Below are positions 33,690 through 42,240 of a stretch of DNA of 64,000 nucleotides, piece after piece (position 1 is the first letter of the stretch; the number at the start of each line of letters is the position of its first letter). The stretch is from an uncultured Holophagaceae bacterium. GTDB taxonomy: Bacteria > Acidobacteriota > Holophagae > Holophagales > Holophagaceae. The stretch covers positions 62,001 to 126,000 of the forward strand of contig CAIOFF010000005.1 in the NCBI GenBank assembly GCA_903857495.1. The letters are read 5' to 3'. Made by a program: the position numbers and the translations under genes. A model generated the notes under the pieces. That model saw only the letters and a program-made list of their open reading frames with translations. It was not told where the DNA came from and made no database searches.

Positions 33690-35819
33690 ATGACCCGCCT
33701 CCCCCGCGCCTTCGTCACCTGGCTGCTCCTCGGCCTGGGCACGGCCGGGGTGCTCTGGCTGCAGTCGCCGCCCGCGCCCGTGCCGGCGACGGCCCCCGCG
33801 GACAGCTTTTCTGCCGAGCGCGCCATGGCCCAGGTTCGCGAGCTCGCCCGAGCGCCGCACCCGCCCGGTACGCCCGAGCACGACCGGGTGCGGGACCACC
33901 TGGTGGCGGCCTTCCGCCAGCTGGGCTTCACCACCCGCGTGCAATCCTGCGTGGCTCACCAGGAGCACGGCCGGGGCCGACTAGTCCTCGGCAGCATGGA
34001 GAACATTATTGCCGAGCGGCCCGGGAGCGCACCGACCGGAACCCTGCTGCTGACGGCCCACTACGACTCCCATGGCACGGGACCGGGCGCCGCGGACGAT
34101 GCCGCTGGTGTGGCCGCCCTGCTGGAAGCGGCTCGGGCGCTGGCACCCAGCCGGAACGCGCTTCGCATCCTCATCACCGACGGCGAGGAGGTGGGCCTCC
34201 TCGGCGCCCAGGGCTACGTGGACGCCCCACACGACAAGGCCCCGACCATGGTGCTGAACTTCGAGGCCCGGGGCGGCGGCGGACCCGTCTTCATGTTCGA
34301 GACCAGCGACGGCAACCTGCCCCTGGTCCGCGCCTTCGCGGCGGCCGCGCCCTCACCCCACGCCTCCTCGCTGATGTACGCGCTCTACAAGCTGCTCCCC
34401 AATGACACCGACTTGAGCGTCTTCAAGAAGGCGGGCATGGCGGGGCTCAACTTCGCCTTCGTCGACCGCTGGCCGCACTACCACACGGCCCTCGATACAC
34501 CAGAAAACCTCGATCCGCGCAGCCTGCAGCAAAGCGGCGCCACCGCCCTCGCCCTCAGCCGCCACTTCCTGGCCGCAGACCTGGCCGCCCTCACTCGACC
34601 GGGCCAGGGCGAGGCCATCTACTTCGATGTCCTGGGCCGGCTCCTGCTGGTCTATCCCGCGACCCTGGCCTGGCCCCTGACGCTGCTGGTCCTGGCGGGC
34701 TTCGCCGTGCTGCTGAAGCAGCTCTGGCGCGAGCCGGGCGCGGGGCAGAGCCTCCTCGCGGGCCTGGGTCTGTCATTGGGCGCCCTGGCCGCAGGCGCGC
34801 TGGTCGGCTGGCTCCTCGGATTGCTGGTGAACCCCTTCCGCCAGGGCGTCCCCAACCACGATCCCTACGGGCTGCCCTGGTTCGAGGCGGCGCTGTTGTT
34901 CATGACGCTGGCGGCGGCTCTGCTGCTCTGGGGCTGGGCGCTCAGGCGCTTCCCGGGCCGGGGCCTGGCCCTGGGCGCGCTGGCCTGGTGGCTGCTTGCC
35001 CTCGTGGCAGCCACGGCCTATCTCCCAGGCGCCACCTACCTGCTGCTCTGGCCCCTGTTCTTCGCCCTGGCGGGTCTCTGGTGGGAGCGGCCCTGGCTGG
35101 GGGCCCTCCCGCTGCTGCTGCTCTTCCCGCCCGTCTGGCACAACCTGGCGCTGCTGCTGGGCTTCAGCCTGCCGCCCTTCCTGGGCCTCCTGGCGGCCTT
35201 CGGGCTGCTCCCGTTGCTGCCTCTGCTGCGCCAAGCGGCACCCACCCGGGGGTGGCTGCCGCCGGTCCTGCTGGCTGGCGCCGGGCTGGTTTGTTGCGCG
35301 GTCGGCACCCGGCAGATCGGCCCGCGACTGAGCACCCTGGCCTACGTCGAGGATGCGGACACGGGCACCGCCCAGTGGGTGAGCTTCCAGAAACCCGATG
35401 CCTGGAGCCAGACGCTGCTGGGCGAGACCCCGGCCCCCGCCCGGCTCGCGGGCCGCACCGCCTTCGCCGCCCCGGCGCCCGCGCTGCACCTGCCCGCGCC
35501 GGTGCTGACCCGGAGCGGGGCGGAGCTGATCATCACCCTCCCGGCGCGCGCCCTGGCCCTGGTGGTGACCGCGGACAAGCCCCTGGCCGGGCTCCGCGTC
35601 GACGGCCGGTCCCTGCCCGCTGCCACGCGGTTCCACTGGTTCGCCCCGCCCGCGGCCTGCACGCTGGCCCTGGAGGCCCCGCCGGGCACCCGGCTCACCG
35701 TGGAGCTGATCCTGCTGGGCCTGCCGGCCGGAACCGCGCCCCGCCCCGCCAACCTGATGCCAGCCCCCGTGGACCCCTACACCGACGTGCGGATCGTGCG
35801 GCGGACCCTGACCTGGTAG
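33690..35819 (+). CDS. Membrane-bound M28-family metallopeptidase
   Basis: Product of 709 residues (ATG at 33690; a GTG one codon earlier is equally possible). An N-terminal membrane anchor is followed by an M28 zinc aminopeptidase domain (about 45-300): HYDSHGTGPGAADDAAG with the His and Asp ligands, ITDGEEVGLLGAQGY with catalytic Glu and ligand Glu, and HYHTALDTPENLD with the last His. About eight to nine membrane segments follow (about 315-550), then a beta-rich soluble C-terminal domain of about 160 residues. The architecture resembles ER-type metallopeptidases (M28 plus membrane region). Substrates unknown. Confidence 0.85.
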   Translation: MTRLPRAFVTWLLLGLGTAGVLWLQSPPAPVPATAPADSFSAERAMAQVRELARAPHPPGTPEHDRVRDHLVAAFRQLGFTTRVQSCVAHQEHGRGRLVLGSMENIIAERPGSAPTGTLLLTAHYDSHGTGPGAADDAAGVAALLEAARALAPSRNALRILITDGEEVGLLGAQGYVDAPHDKAPTMVLNFEARGGGGPVFMFETSDGNLPLVRAFAAAAPSPHASSLMYALYKLLPNDTDLSVFKKAGMAGLNFAFVDRWPHYHTALDTPENLDPRSLQQSGATALALSRHFLAADLAALTRPGQGEAIYFDVLGRLLLVYPATLAWPLTLLVLAGFAVLLKQLWREPGAGQSLLAGLGLSLGALAAGALVGWLLGLLVNPFRQGVPNHDPYGLPWFEAALLFMTLAAALLLWGWALRRFPGRGLALGALAWWLLALVAATAYLPGATYLLLWPLFFALAGLWWERPWLGALPLLLLFPPVWHNLALLLGFSLPPFLGLLAAFGLLPLLPLLRQAAPTRGWLPPVLLAGAGLVCCAVGTRQIGPRLSTLAYVEDADTGTAQWVSFQKPDAWSQTLLGETPAPARLAGRTAFAAPAPALHLPAPVLTRSGAELIITLPARALALVVTADKPLAGLRVDGRSLPAATRFHWFAPPAACTLALEAPPGTRLTVELILLGLPAGTAPRPANLMPAPVDPYTDVRIVRRTLTW

Positions 35820-35906
35820 GCAAGCCGCAGTGAACCACCGCGGCCTGTTTCGGCTTTGCATTTACAAAAGGATGACCACCAGATTTCTGCTAATCGAAAA
35901 CGGCCA

Positions 35907-37193
35907 TCAGCCCTCGGGCTCCCAGGCCAGCAGCCGGGCCTTGAGGTCGGCCATGTCGGCGGCCAGGGGCTCGGAGACCAGGGGGCGGTCCTGGACCGCG
36001 AGGAGTGCCTCAGGCAGCGGCACCTGGATGCCCAGGTCGCGCTCCAGCACCTCGCCGAACTTGGCCGGGTGGGCGGTGGCCAGGAAGAGGCCCTGCTCGC
36101 CGTCCCGCAGGCAGGCCTGGAGGACCCCACAGGCCACGGCGCCGTGGGGATCCGCGAGGTAGCCCTGGGTGTAGAGCTCGGCCAGCGTCACGCAGGTCTC
36201 CGCGTCCGTGCGGCTGCCCCAGCGCAGGGCCCCGGCCATGGCGTCGTGGTCGCCGCCGAAGAGGGCGTGGATGCGCTCCCAGTTGCTGGGGGCGCCCACG
36301 TCCATGGCGTTGGACACCGTGGCCACCGAGGGCCGCGGCGTGTAGGTGCCGGTCTCGAGGTACTCGGGCACCACCCGGTTGGCGTTGGTGGCCACCACGA
36401 ACTGCGCGATGGGCGCGCCGCAGGCTTGGGCCAGCAGGCCCGCGTAGAGGTCGCCGAAGTTGCCGCTGGGCACCGAGACCACCAGGGGCGCGGGGTTCTT
36501 GATCTGGGCCGCGGCCTCGAAGTAGTAGAGCGTCTGGGCCAGGAGCCGCGCGATGTTGATGCTGTTGGCCGAGGTGAGGCCCAGCTGCGCAACCAGGGCC
36601 TTGTCCTCGAAGGCGGCCTTCACCAGGCGCTGGCAGTCGTCGAAGGCGCCTTCGACGGCCAGGGCCAGCACGTTGCCACCGCAGGTGGCGAACTGGCGCT
36701 CCTGCAGGGGCGAGACCCGGCCCTTGGGATAGAGCACCACCACCTGCACCCCGGGCAGGCCCCAGAAGGCCTGGGCCACGGCGGCGCCGGTGTCACCCGA
36801 GGTGGCGGTGAGCACCGTGCAGCGGGCGCCGGTGCTGGCGTAGGCCATGACCTGGGCCAGGAAGCGCGCGCCGAAGTCCTTGAAGGCCAGGGTCGGTCCG
36901 TGCCACAGCTCCAGGGCCGCGAGCCGGTCCGTCACGGGCACCACCGGCGCGGGAAACGTGAAGGTCCGCCGCACCAGGGCGTCCAGCTCGGCGCGGGGGA
37001 TCTCGCTGCCGATGAAGCGGTGCAGGATCTCCGCGGAGCGGGCCTGGAAGTCCGTGGCCAGCAGTTCCGCCATGTCGGTGAAGCGGGGGATCTCCGTGGG
37101 GATGTAGAGCCCGCCATCCGGCGCCAGGCCCGCCTGGACCGCGCCCAGGAAGCTGTTCTCGAGGGAGGGATTGCGCGTGCTGACGAGCTGCAT
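35907..37193 (-). CDS. thrC: Threonine synthase
   Basis: Product of 428 residues. PLP-lysine motif HGPTLAFKDFGARFL near residue 100, TATSGDTGAAV, and SVPSGNFGDLYAG (phosphate-binding loop) identify ThrC of the longer, E. coli-like class. It converts O-phosphohomoserine to threonine. Third gene of thrA-thrB-thrC, separated from thrB by about 120 bp that contain a 21-bp inverted repeat. Confidence 0.95.
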   Translation of the reverse strand: MQLVSTRNPSLENSFLGAVQAGLAPDGGLYIPTEIPRFTDMAELLATDFQARSAEILHRFIGSEIPRAELDALVRRTFTFPAPVVPVTDRLAALELWHGPTLAFKDFGARFLAQVMAYASTGARCTVLTATSGDTGAAVAQAFWGLPGVQVVVLYPKGRVSPLQERQFATCGGNVLALAVEGAFDDCQRLVKAAFEDKALVAQLGLTSANSINIARLLAQTLYYFEAAAQIKNPAPLVVSVPSGNFGDLYAGLLAQACGAPIAQFVVATNANRVVPEYLETGTYTPRPSVATVSNAMDVGAPSNWERIHALFGGDHDAMAGALRWGSRTDAETCVTLAELYTQGYLADPHGAVACGVLQACLRDGEQGLFLATAHPAKFGEVLERDLGIQVPLPEALLAVQDRPLVSEPLAADMADLKARLLAWEPEG

Positions 37194-37244
37194 GGTGATT
37201 CCTCAATCAGAAATTTCGTGTGCGACAAAAGCAAAAAAAACTTT

Positions 37245-37310
37245 TCACCACCAAGACACCAAGAAAAACAAAGAAGGTCCTTACTGCAGTTCTTGGTGCC
37301 TTGGTGGTGA
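37245..37310. repeat. 21-bp inverted repeat between thrB and thrC
   Basis: The arm at 37245-37265 (TCACCACCAAGACACCAAGA and one more base) is matched by the inverted arm at 37290-37310 with one mismatch, with a 24-bp spacer. The words CACCAAG repeat in tandem within each arm. It resembles in style, but not in sequence, the CACGAAGG repeats at 9.9, 11.6 and 47.1 kb. In RNA it would form a stable stem inside the thr mRNA. Confidence 0.8.
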
Positions 37311-37316
37311 TCCTTT

Positions 37317-38324
37317 TCATTCCTTTGCCAGCGGGCTTGCGTCAGCGGCCAGGATGCGGGCGCCGTTGGGATCGAGGGCGCAGAGCCAGCCCTGGCTGGC
37401 GAGGCCGGCGGCGCTGAAGGCGTCGCGGAGGCCGCGCAGGATCTGGCTGGCCTGGGCCTCATGCTCCGCCACGGCGAACACCGACGGGCCGGATCCGGAC
37501 AGGCTGCAGCCCAGGGCCCCGGCGGCCATGGCGGCGGCCTGGGCCGCGCGGAAGCCAGGCACCAGGGGGGCGCGGTGGACCTCCACCAGGGGGTCGCGCA
37601 GGCAGCGCGCCAGCAGGGAGCGGTCGCCGGTGTGGAGGGCGTGCACCAGCCCCGCGAGGTTGCCCGCAAAGTCGAGGGTGGCGCGCCACTCGGGCCGCTC
37701 GGGCAGCGCCTTGCGGCTGTCGGCGGTGGAGAGCTGTACGTCCGGGTGGGCGACCACCAGGAGCAGGTCCGCGGGCCAGGGGAGGCGGCGCGTGGCGGGC
37801 TTGCCGCCGCGACCCGGCACCACCACCTGCAGGCCGCCCAGCAGGGACGGCACCACGTTGTCGAGGTGGACGCCGCCGCTGGTGAGGCCCTCGGTGCGAC
37901 CCGTCAGGTCCACCAGCTCAGCGAGCTCCAGCGGGTCTCCGTAGAGGGCCTGGAGGGCGGCGATGGCGGCCACGATGGAGCTGGCGCTGGAGCCCAGGCC
38001 GCTGGCCACGGGCAGGCGCTTCTCCAGGGTGATGGCAAGGGGGCCTACCTCGCCGCCGCGGGCCACCAGGGCCTCGCGGAAGAGGTCCCGGGCACGCTGG
38101 GCGAGGTTGGGCCGGGTGTCCCCGGAGAGGGCCGCGGCGTAGGCGCCCACCAGGCGGAAGCTGTCCTGGGCGGCGGGGGCGACGTGGACCAGGTCCCCGA
38201 GGAGGCTGCCGTCCAGGGGCGCCAGGGCCGCGCCCAGCAGGTCGAAGCCCGCGGCGACGTTGCCGATACTCGCGGGGGCGTAGGCCACCACACCCGCGAG
38301 CGGAAGGTCGGCGTAGGCCAGCAT
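37317..38324 (-). CDS. thrB: Homoserine kinase
   Basis: Product of 335 residues from the ATG at 38324, which overlaps the thrA stop (TGATG) and follows GAGGAGG inside the end of thrA. The extension further upstream is the thrA frame shadow. GHMP-kinase motifs: VVAYAPASIGNVAAGFDLLG, LPVASGLGSSASSIVAAIAAL (ATP loop) and SLSGSGPSVFAV. It phosphorylates homoserine for ThrC. A Lys/Glu-containing C-terminus ends 7 bp from the inverted repeat. Confidence 0.95.
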   Translation of the reverse strand: MLAYADLPLAGVVAYAPASIGNVAAGFDLLGAALAPLDGSLLGDLVHVAPAAQDSFRLVGAYAAALSGDTRPNLAQRARDLFREALVARGGEVGPLAITLEKRLPVASGLGSSASSIVAAIAALQALYGDPLELAELVDLTGRTEGLTSGGVHLDNVVPSLLGGLQVVVPGRGGKPATRRLPWPADLLLVVAHPDVQLSTADSRKALPERPEWRATLDFAGNLAGLVHALHTGDRSLLARCLRDPLVEVHRAPLVPGFRAAQAAAMAAGALGCSLSGSGPSVFAVAEHEAQASQILRGLRDAFSAAGLASQGWLCALDPNGARILAADASPLAKE

Positions 38325-40801
38325 CAGTGCCTCCTCGCGGGGCGGGCGCCGGGAGGCACCAGCCGCAGCACATCCGCCAGCACCCCGGCGGCGGTGACTT
38401 CGGCCCCCGCGCCATAGCCGCGAATGACCATGGGATGGGGCTGGTAGCGCTCCGTCAACAGGGCCAGGGCGTTCTCGCCGCCCTTGATGGCGGTGAAGGG
38501 GTGGTCGGCGGCCACGGCCAGCAGGCCCACGCGACAGCCACTGTCCGAGAGGCTGCCCACGTAGCGCAGGGTCTTGCCCTCGGCCTTGAGGGCCGCGAGG
38601 CGCAGCCGGAAGGCCTCGTCTAGGCTGGGCAGGCGGTCCATGAACGAGGGGATGTCGCCGGTGGCGTCGAAGTCCGCGGGCAGCAGTCCCTCCACCACCA
38701 CGTCCGCCAGCTCCAGCTCCATGCCGCACTCCCGGGCCAGGATGATGAGCTTACGGGCCACGTCCATGCCGCTGAGGTCGTCCCGGGGATCGGGCTCCGT
38801 GAAGCCGCTCTCCTTGGCGGAGCGCACAGCCTCGGACAGGGGCACGCCGTCACCCAGCAGGCCCAGGATGTAGGACATGGAGCCGGACAGGATGCCCTCG
38901 CCGCGCACCACACGGTCGCCGGTGAGGACCAGGTTCTTCACGGTGTCGATGATGGGCAGGCCCGCGCCGACGTTGGCTTCGTAGAGGAAGCGCAGCCCCC
39001 GCCGGGTGGATCTCTTGCGCAGCTCGCGGTAGGACTCCTGGGTGCCGCTGTTGGCCTTCTTGTTGGCGGTGACCACGTGGAACCCGGCGTCGAACAGCTC
39101 GACGTAGCGGGCGGCGAGGTCACCGCTGGTGGTGCAGTCCACCAACACCGGCAGGGCCGGAGGGCCGTTCCGCACGGTGTCCAGCAATTGGTCCAGGTTC
39201 ATGGGACCGGCCTTCGGCAGGTCCTCCCGCCAGCGGCCGAGGTCCAGGCCCTTGGGGTCAGTGAGCATGAAGCGGCTGGTGGCGATGGTCACCACGCGGA
39301 GATCCAGACCCTGGGCCGCCAGCTGGTCGTGCTGCCGCTGGATCTGACCCAGCAGGCTGCCGCCCACGTTGCCCGCGCCGAGCAGGTGGAGGTCCACCAC
39401 CACCTTGGCCTGGAAGAAGCGGCGGTGGATGTGGACCATGGCGCGGGCGCCGTCGCGCTCGTCCACCACGGCGGAGATGATGCGCTCGCTGGCGCCCTGG
39501 GCGATGGCCACCACGTTGCAGCCCACTTCTGCCAGGGCGTCGAAGAAGGTGCCGGCCACCCCGGCCCGGGTGCGCATGCCGTCCCCGACGATGCTGAGCA
39601 CCGCCAGGCCCCGACGCAGGTCCACGGGGTCCAGGAAGCCCGCAGACAGCTCACTGGGGAAGGCCTCCTGGATGGCCGCCACGGCGCCCGGACCCTCGGC
39701 CCGGCGGACGGCGAAGCAGATGGAGAGCTCGGAGGAGCTCTGGGTGATGAGCACCGCGGAGATGCCCTTGCGGGCCAGGGCGCTGAAGACGCGGCCCGCG
39801 ATGCCAGGCGTGCCGGGCATGCCGGGCCCCGTGAGGTTCACCACAGAGAGGTCGCCCAGGAAGGACAGCCCACGCACACCGCTGGGCGGGGGCGGCACGT
39901 CCTCGCGGATGATGGTGCCCGGGTGGGCAGGGTCGAAGCTGCTGCACACCCGCACCGGAATGCCCCGCTCCCGCACCGGCGGGATGGTCTTGGGATGCAG
40001 GACCTTGGCCCCGAAGAAGGAGAGCTCCATGGCCTCCTCGAAGCTGGCCTCCGGCAGCGGGAAGGCCTCGGGCACCAGGCCGGGATCGGCGCTGTAGAGG
40101 CCGGCCACGTCGGTCCAGATCTCCAGCAGGTCCGCACCGAAGGCGGCGGCGGCCAGGGCCGCGCTGTGGTCCGAGCCGCCCCGGCCCAGGGAGAGGATTC
40201 GGCCGTGGCTGTCGCCGCCGAAGAAGCCGGGCAGCACCCAGAGACCCTCCGAGCCGGCCTTCAGGGGAGCGAAGGCCTCGTCGATGGCCGCCATCACCGG
40301 CCGGGCCTGGAGGGGGTCGCCCTCCACCCGGATGTAGGTCACGGGATCCAGGTAGCTCGGGGCCAGGCCTCGGGCCCGCAGCAGGCCCATGAGGATGGCG
40401 CAGGAGGCGCGCTCGCCGAGGCTCGACACCTGGGCCAGCACCGAGGGCGGCCCCTCTTCCAGCAGCGCCATGCCGTGCAGCAGGCGGCGGCCCAGGGTCT
40501 CCAGGGCGGCCAGCTCCTCGCGGACCCCGACCGCTTCGGGACCAAGGTCAGCGGCCATGGCCTCCACCACCTCGGCGTGCCGCTCCCGGTAGGTCTCCAG
40601 CAGGCGGTCCGCCTCCTCGCGGTTGGGCACCCGGCCGCCGTGCAGCAGCAGGTTGGTGATGCCCGACATGGCCGAGGCCACGACACAGACACGGTGGGTG
40701 GTCCGGGCGGCGGCGGCGAGCTCGACGGCGGCCCGCAGACGGACGGCACCACCGAGGCTGGTGCCGCCGAATTTCATGACACGGATGGCGCTGGGCTGCA
40801 T
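38324..40801 (-). CDS. thrA: Bifunctional aspartokinase / homoserine dehydrogenase
   Basis: Product of 825 residues. An aspartokinase domain (about 1-300: [30 protein letters not shown]), two ACT regulatory modules (about 310-470; [38 protein letters not shown]) and a C-terminal homoserine dehydrogenase (about 475-825; [17 protein letters not shown](P) fold, [21 protein letters not shown]). It carries out the first and third steps of threonine synthesis, usually with Thr feedback through the ACT domains. An attenuator precedes the gene. A weak GGAG lies upstream of the ATG. Confidence 0.95.
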   Translation of the reverse strand: MQPSAIRVMKFGGTSLGGAVRLRAAVELAAAARTTHRVCVVASAMSGITNLLLHGGRVPNREEADRLLETYRERHAEVVEAMAADLGPEAVGVREELAALETLGRRLLHGMALLEEGPPSVLAQVSSLGERASCAILMGLLRARGLAPSYLDPVTYIRVEGDPLQARPVMAAIDEAFAPLKAGSEGLWVLPGFFGGDSHGRILSLGRGGSDHSAALAAAAFGADLLEIWTDVAGLYSADPGLVPEAFPLPEASFEEAMELSFFGAKVLHPKTIPPVRERGIPVRVCSSFDPAHPGTIIREDVPPPPSGVRGLSFLGDLSVVNLTGPGMPGTPGIAGRVFSALARKGISAVLITQSSSELSICFAVRRAEGPGAVAAIQEAFPSELSAGFLDPVDLRRGLAVLSIVGDGMRTRAGVAGTFFDALAEVGCNVVAIAQGASERIISAVVDERDGARAMVHIHRRFFQAKVVVDLHLLGAGNVGGSLLGQIQRQHDQLAAQGLDLRVVTIATSRFMLTDPKGLDLGRWREDLPKAGPMNLDQLLDTVRNGPPALPVLVDCTTSGDLAARYVELFDAGFHVVTANKKANSGTQESYRELRKRSTRRGLRFLYEANVGAGLPIIDTVKNLVLTGDRVVRGEGILSGSMSYILGLLGDGVPLSEAVRSAKESGFTEPDPRDDLSGMDVARKLIILARECGMELELADVVVEGLLPADFDATGDIPSFMDRLPSLDEAFRLRLAALKAEGKTLRYVGSLSDSGCRVGLLAVAADHPFTAIKGGENALALLTERYQPHPMVIRGYGAGAEVTAAGVLADVLRLVPPGARPARRH

Positions 40802-40825
40802 GGGGGGCTCCGGGAAGTCGATACG

Positions 40826-40853
40826 AAAAAGCCCCGCGGGGTAACCGCGGGGC
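40826..40853 (-). terminator. Attenuator terminator in the thr leader
   Basis: On the minus strand GCCCCGCGG (40853-40845) pairs perfectly with CCGCGGGGC (40839-40831), loop TTACC, followed by TTTTT (40830-40826). It lies between the leader peptide stop and thrA, 25 bp before the thrA ATG. An identical copy of the second arm, CCGCGGGGC, occurs upstream at 40891-40883 inside the leader peptide and can pair with the first arm, providing an antiterminator. Confidence 0.85.
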
Positions 40854-40876
40854 CGAGTCTGAAAGGTGGAATCAGG

Positions 40877-40999
40877 TCAGGCGCCCCGCGGGATGGCGAG
40901 CGTAATATTAGTCGTGGTGGTCAGCGTGGACAGTCCCCGGCCGCCAGCGGTGAGCCGCGGCGTGCAAGAGGAGCCTTCCACCGACATGTGCATGTCCAT
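40877..40999 (-). CDS. thrL: Putative thr operon leader peptide (Thr/Ile-rich)
   Basis: A 40-codon ORF from ATG at 40999 to TGA at 40877, with in-frame ATGs also at 40993 and 40987. Residues 24-36 read STLTTTTNITLAI: six Thr and two Ile codons in thirteen positions, as in the E. coli thr leader. The last codons (Pro-Arg-Gly) form the antiterminator arm. A ribosome stalled at the Thr run would leave that arm free, giving antitermination; one reaching the stop codon would cover it, letting the terminator form. No good Shine-Dalgarno precedes the ATGs. With the promoter at 41000-41028 the mRNA could start near 40993, so leaderless translation is possible. Confidence 0.75.
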   Translation of the reverse strand: MDMHMSVEGSSCTPRLTAGGRGLSTLTTTTNITLAIPRGA

Positions 41000-41028
41000 T
41001 ATTTTCAAGCATGCGTTGAAAAAGTCAA
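41000..41028 (-). promoter_or_regulatory. Promoter of the thr operon
   Basis: On the minus strand TTGACT (41028-41023) and AAAATA (41005-41000) are separated by 17 bp, giving an expected start around 40993. The position fits transcription of the leader peptide, attenuator and thrABC. Confidence 0.55.
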
Positions 41029-41067
41029 CCCGATTCCCGCGCTGAGCACCCCCGCCCGGAGTTCCCC

Positions 41068-42207
41068 ATGACCGCCTCCCGCCGCCAGTTCCTTCAGTGG
41101 TCCGCCACCGCCGCTCTGGCGGGCGCGGGTCTGGGCCTGGCCGCCACCCCCACCAAGGCCACCGGCAAGGCCGGGAAGCTGAAGCTCCTGATCCTAGGCG
41201 GCACGGGCTTCCTGGGCCCCGCCACCATCGAGGCCGCCCAGGCCCGCGGTCACCAGGTGACCATGTTCAACCGCGGGAAGACCCGGCCAGAGCTCTTCCC
41301 CGGCGTGGAGAAGCTGCATGGCGACCGCGACCCGAAGAAGGGCGATGGCCTCAAGGCCCTGGAGCAGGGCACCTGGGATGCTGTCATCGACAACAGCGCC
41401 TACTATCCGCGCATGGTCGCCGCCTCGGCGGGCCTGCTGGCGCCGCGTATCCGCCAGTACTTGCTCATCTCCAGCATCAGCGCCTACAAGGAGCCCAACC
41501 CCGAGGCTGGCACCGAGGACGCGGCCCTGGCCACCATGCCCGATCCCACCCTGGAGGACATGGGCAAAAACTACGAATACTACGGCGCCCTCAAGGCCCT
41601 CTGCGAGCAGGCGGCCCAGAAGGCCCTGCCTGGCCGCACCACGGTGATCCGGCCCGGCTACATCGTCGGCCCCGATGACCCCTCCGGCCGCTTCACTTAC
41701 TGGCCCGCGCGCTTCGACCGGGGTGGCGAGGTCGCCGTGCCTGGCGCCCCCAGCGATCCCCTGCAGTTCATCGACGTGCGCGACCTCGCCACCTGGCTGG
41801 TCCTGCTGGTGGAGCAGCGCACCCTGGGCGTCTTCAACGCCTGCGGCCCCGCCAAGCGCCTGGCCTGGGGCACCGTGGTGGAGGCCTGCCAGAAGGCGGG
41901 CAACCCCAGCAGCAAGCCCCTGTGGCTTCCCGCGGACTTCATCGTCGCCCAGAAGGACCTGGAGTTCCCCATCTGGGCCCCCTATGCGGGCGAGACCAAG
42001 GGCTTCCACACCTGGCGCAACGACCGCGCCGTGAAGGCCGGCCTGCGCTTCCGCCCCGCCGACCAGACCGTGAAGGACACCCTCGCCTGGTACCGGACCC
42101 AGGAGAAGCTCGAGAAGGGCCGCAACAAGCTCGCGGGCCCCACCGCCGAGCAGGAGGCCAAGCTCCTCGCCGCCTGGCGGGAAGCGGCCGCTGGCCGGAA
42201 GGGCTAG
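41068..42207 (+). CDS. Tat-exported NAD-dependent epimerase/dehydratase-like protein
   Basis: Product of 379 residues. It opens with a twin-arginine signal (TASRRQFLQWSATAALAGAG), so it should be exported folded. The mature part is an extended SDR Rossmann fold: LLILGGTGFLGPATIEAA near residue 40, DNSAYYPRM, SSISAYKE and the YYGALK motif supplying the YxxxK pair, then IRPGYIVGPDD and FIDVRDLATW. It resembles isoflavone-reductase/epimerase relatives. A periplasmic SDR would have to carry its NAD(P) through Tat. Substrate unknown. It is divergent from the thr leader. Confidence 0.82.
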   Translation: MTASRRQFLQWSATAALAGAGLGLAATPTKATGKAGKLKLLILGGTGFLGPATIEAAQARGHQVTMFNRGKTRPELFPGVEKLHGDRDPKKGDGLKALEQGTWDAVIDNSAYYPRMVAASAGLLAPRIRQYLLISSISAYKEPNPEAGTEDAALATMPDPTLEDMGKNYEYYGALKALCEQAAQKALPGRTTVIRPGYIVGPDDPSGRFTYWPARFDRGGEVAVPGAPSDPLQFIDVRDLATWLVLLVEQRTLGVFNACGPAKRLAWGTVVEACQKAGNPSSKPLWLPADFIVAQKDLEFPIWAPYAGETKGFHTWRNDRAVKAGLRFRPADQTVKDTLAWYRTQEKLEKGRNKLAGPTAEQEAKLLAAWREAAAGRKG

Positions 42208-42240
42208 CGCCCCCCTGGCCCTGGGTCCACCCTTAGGGAC

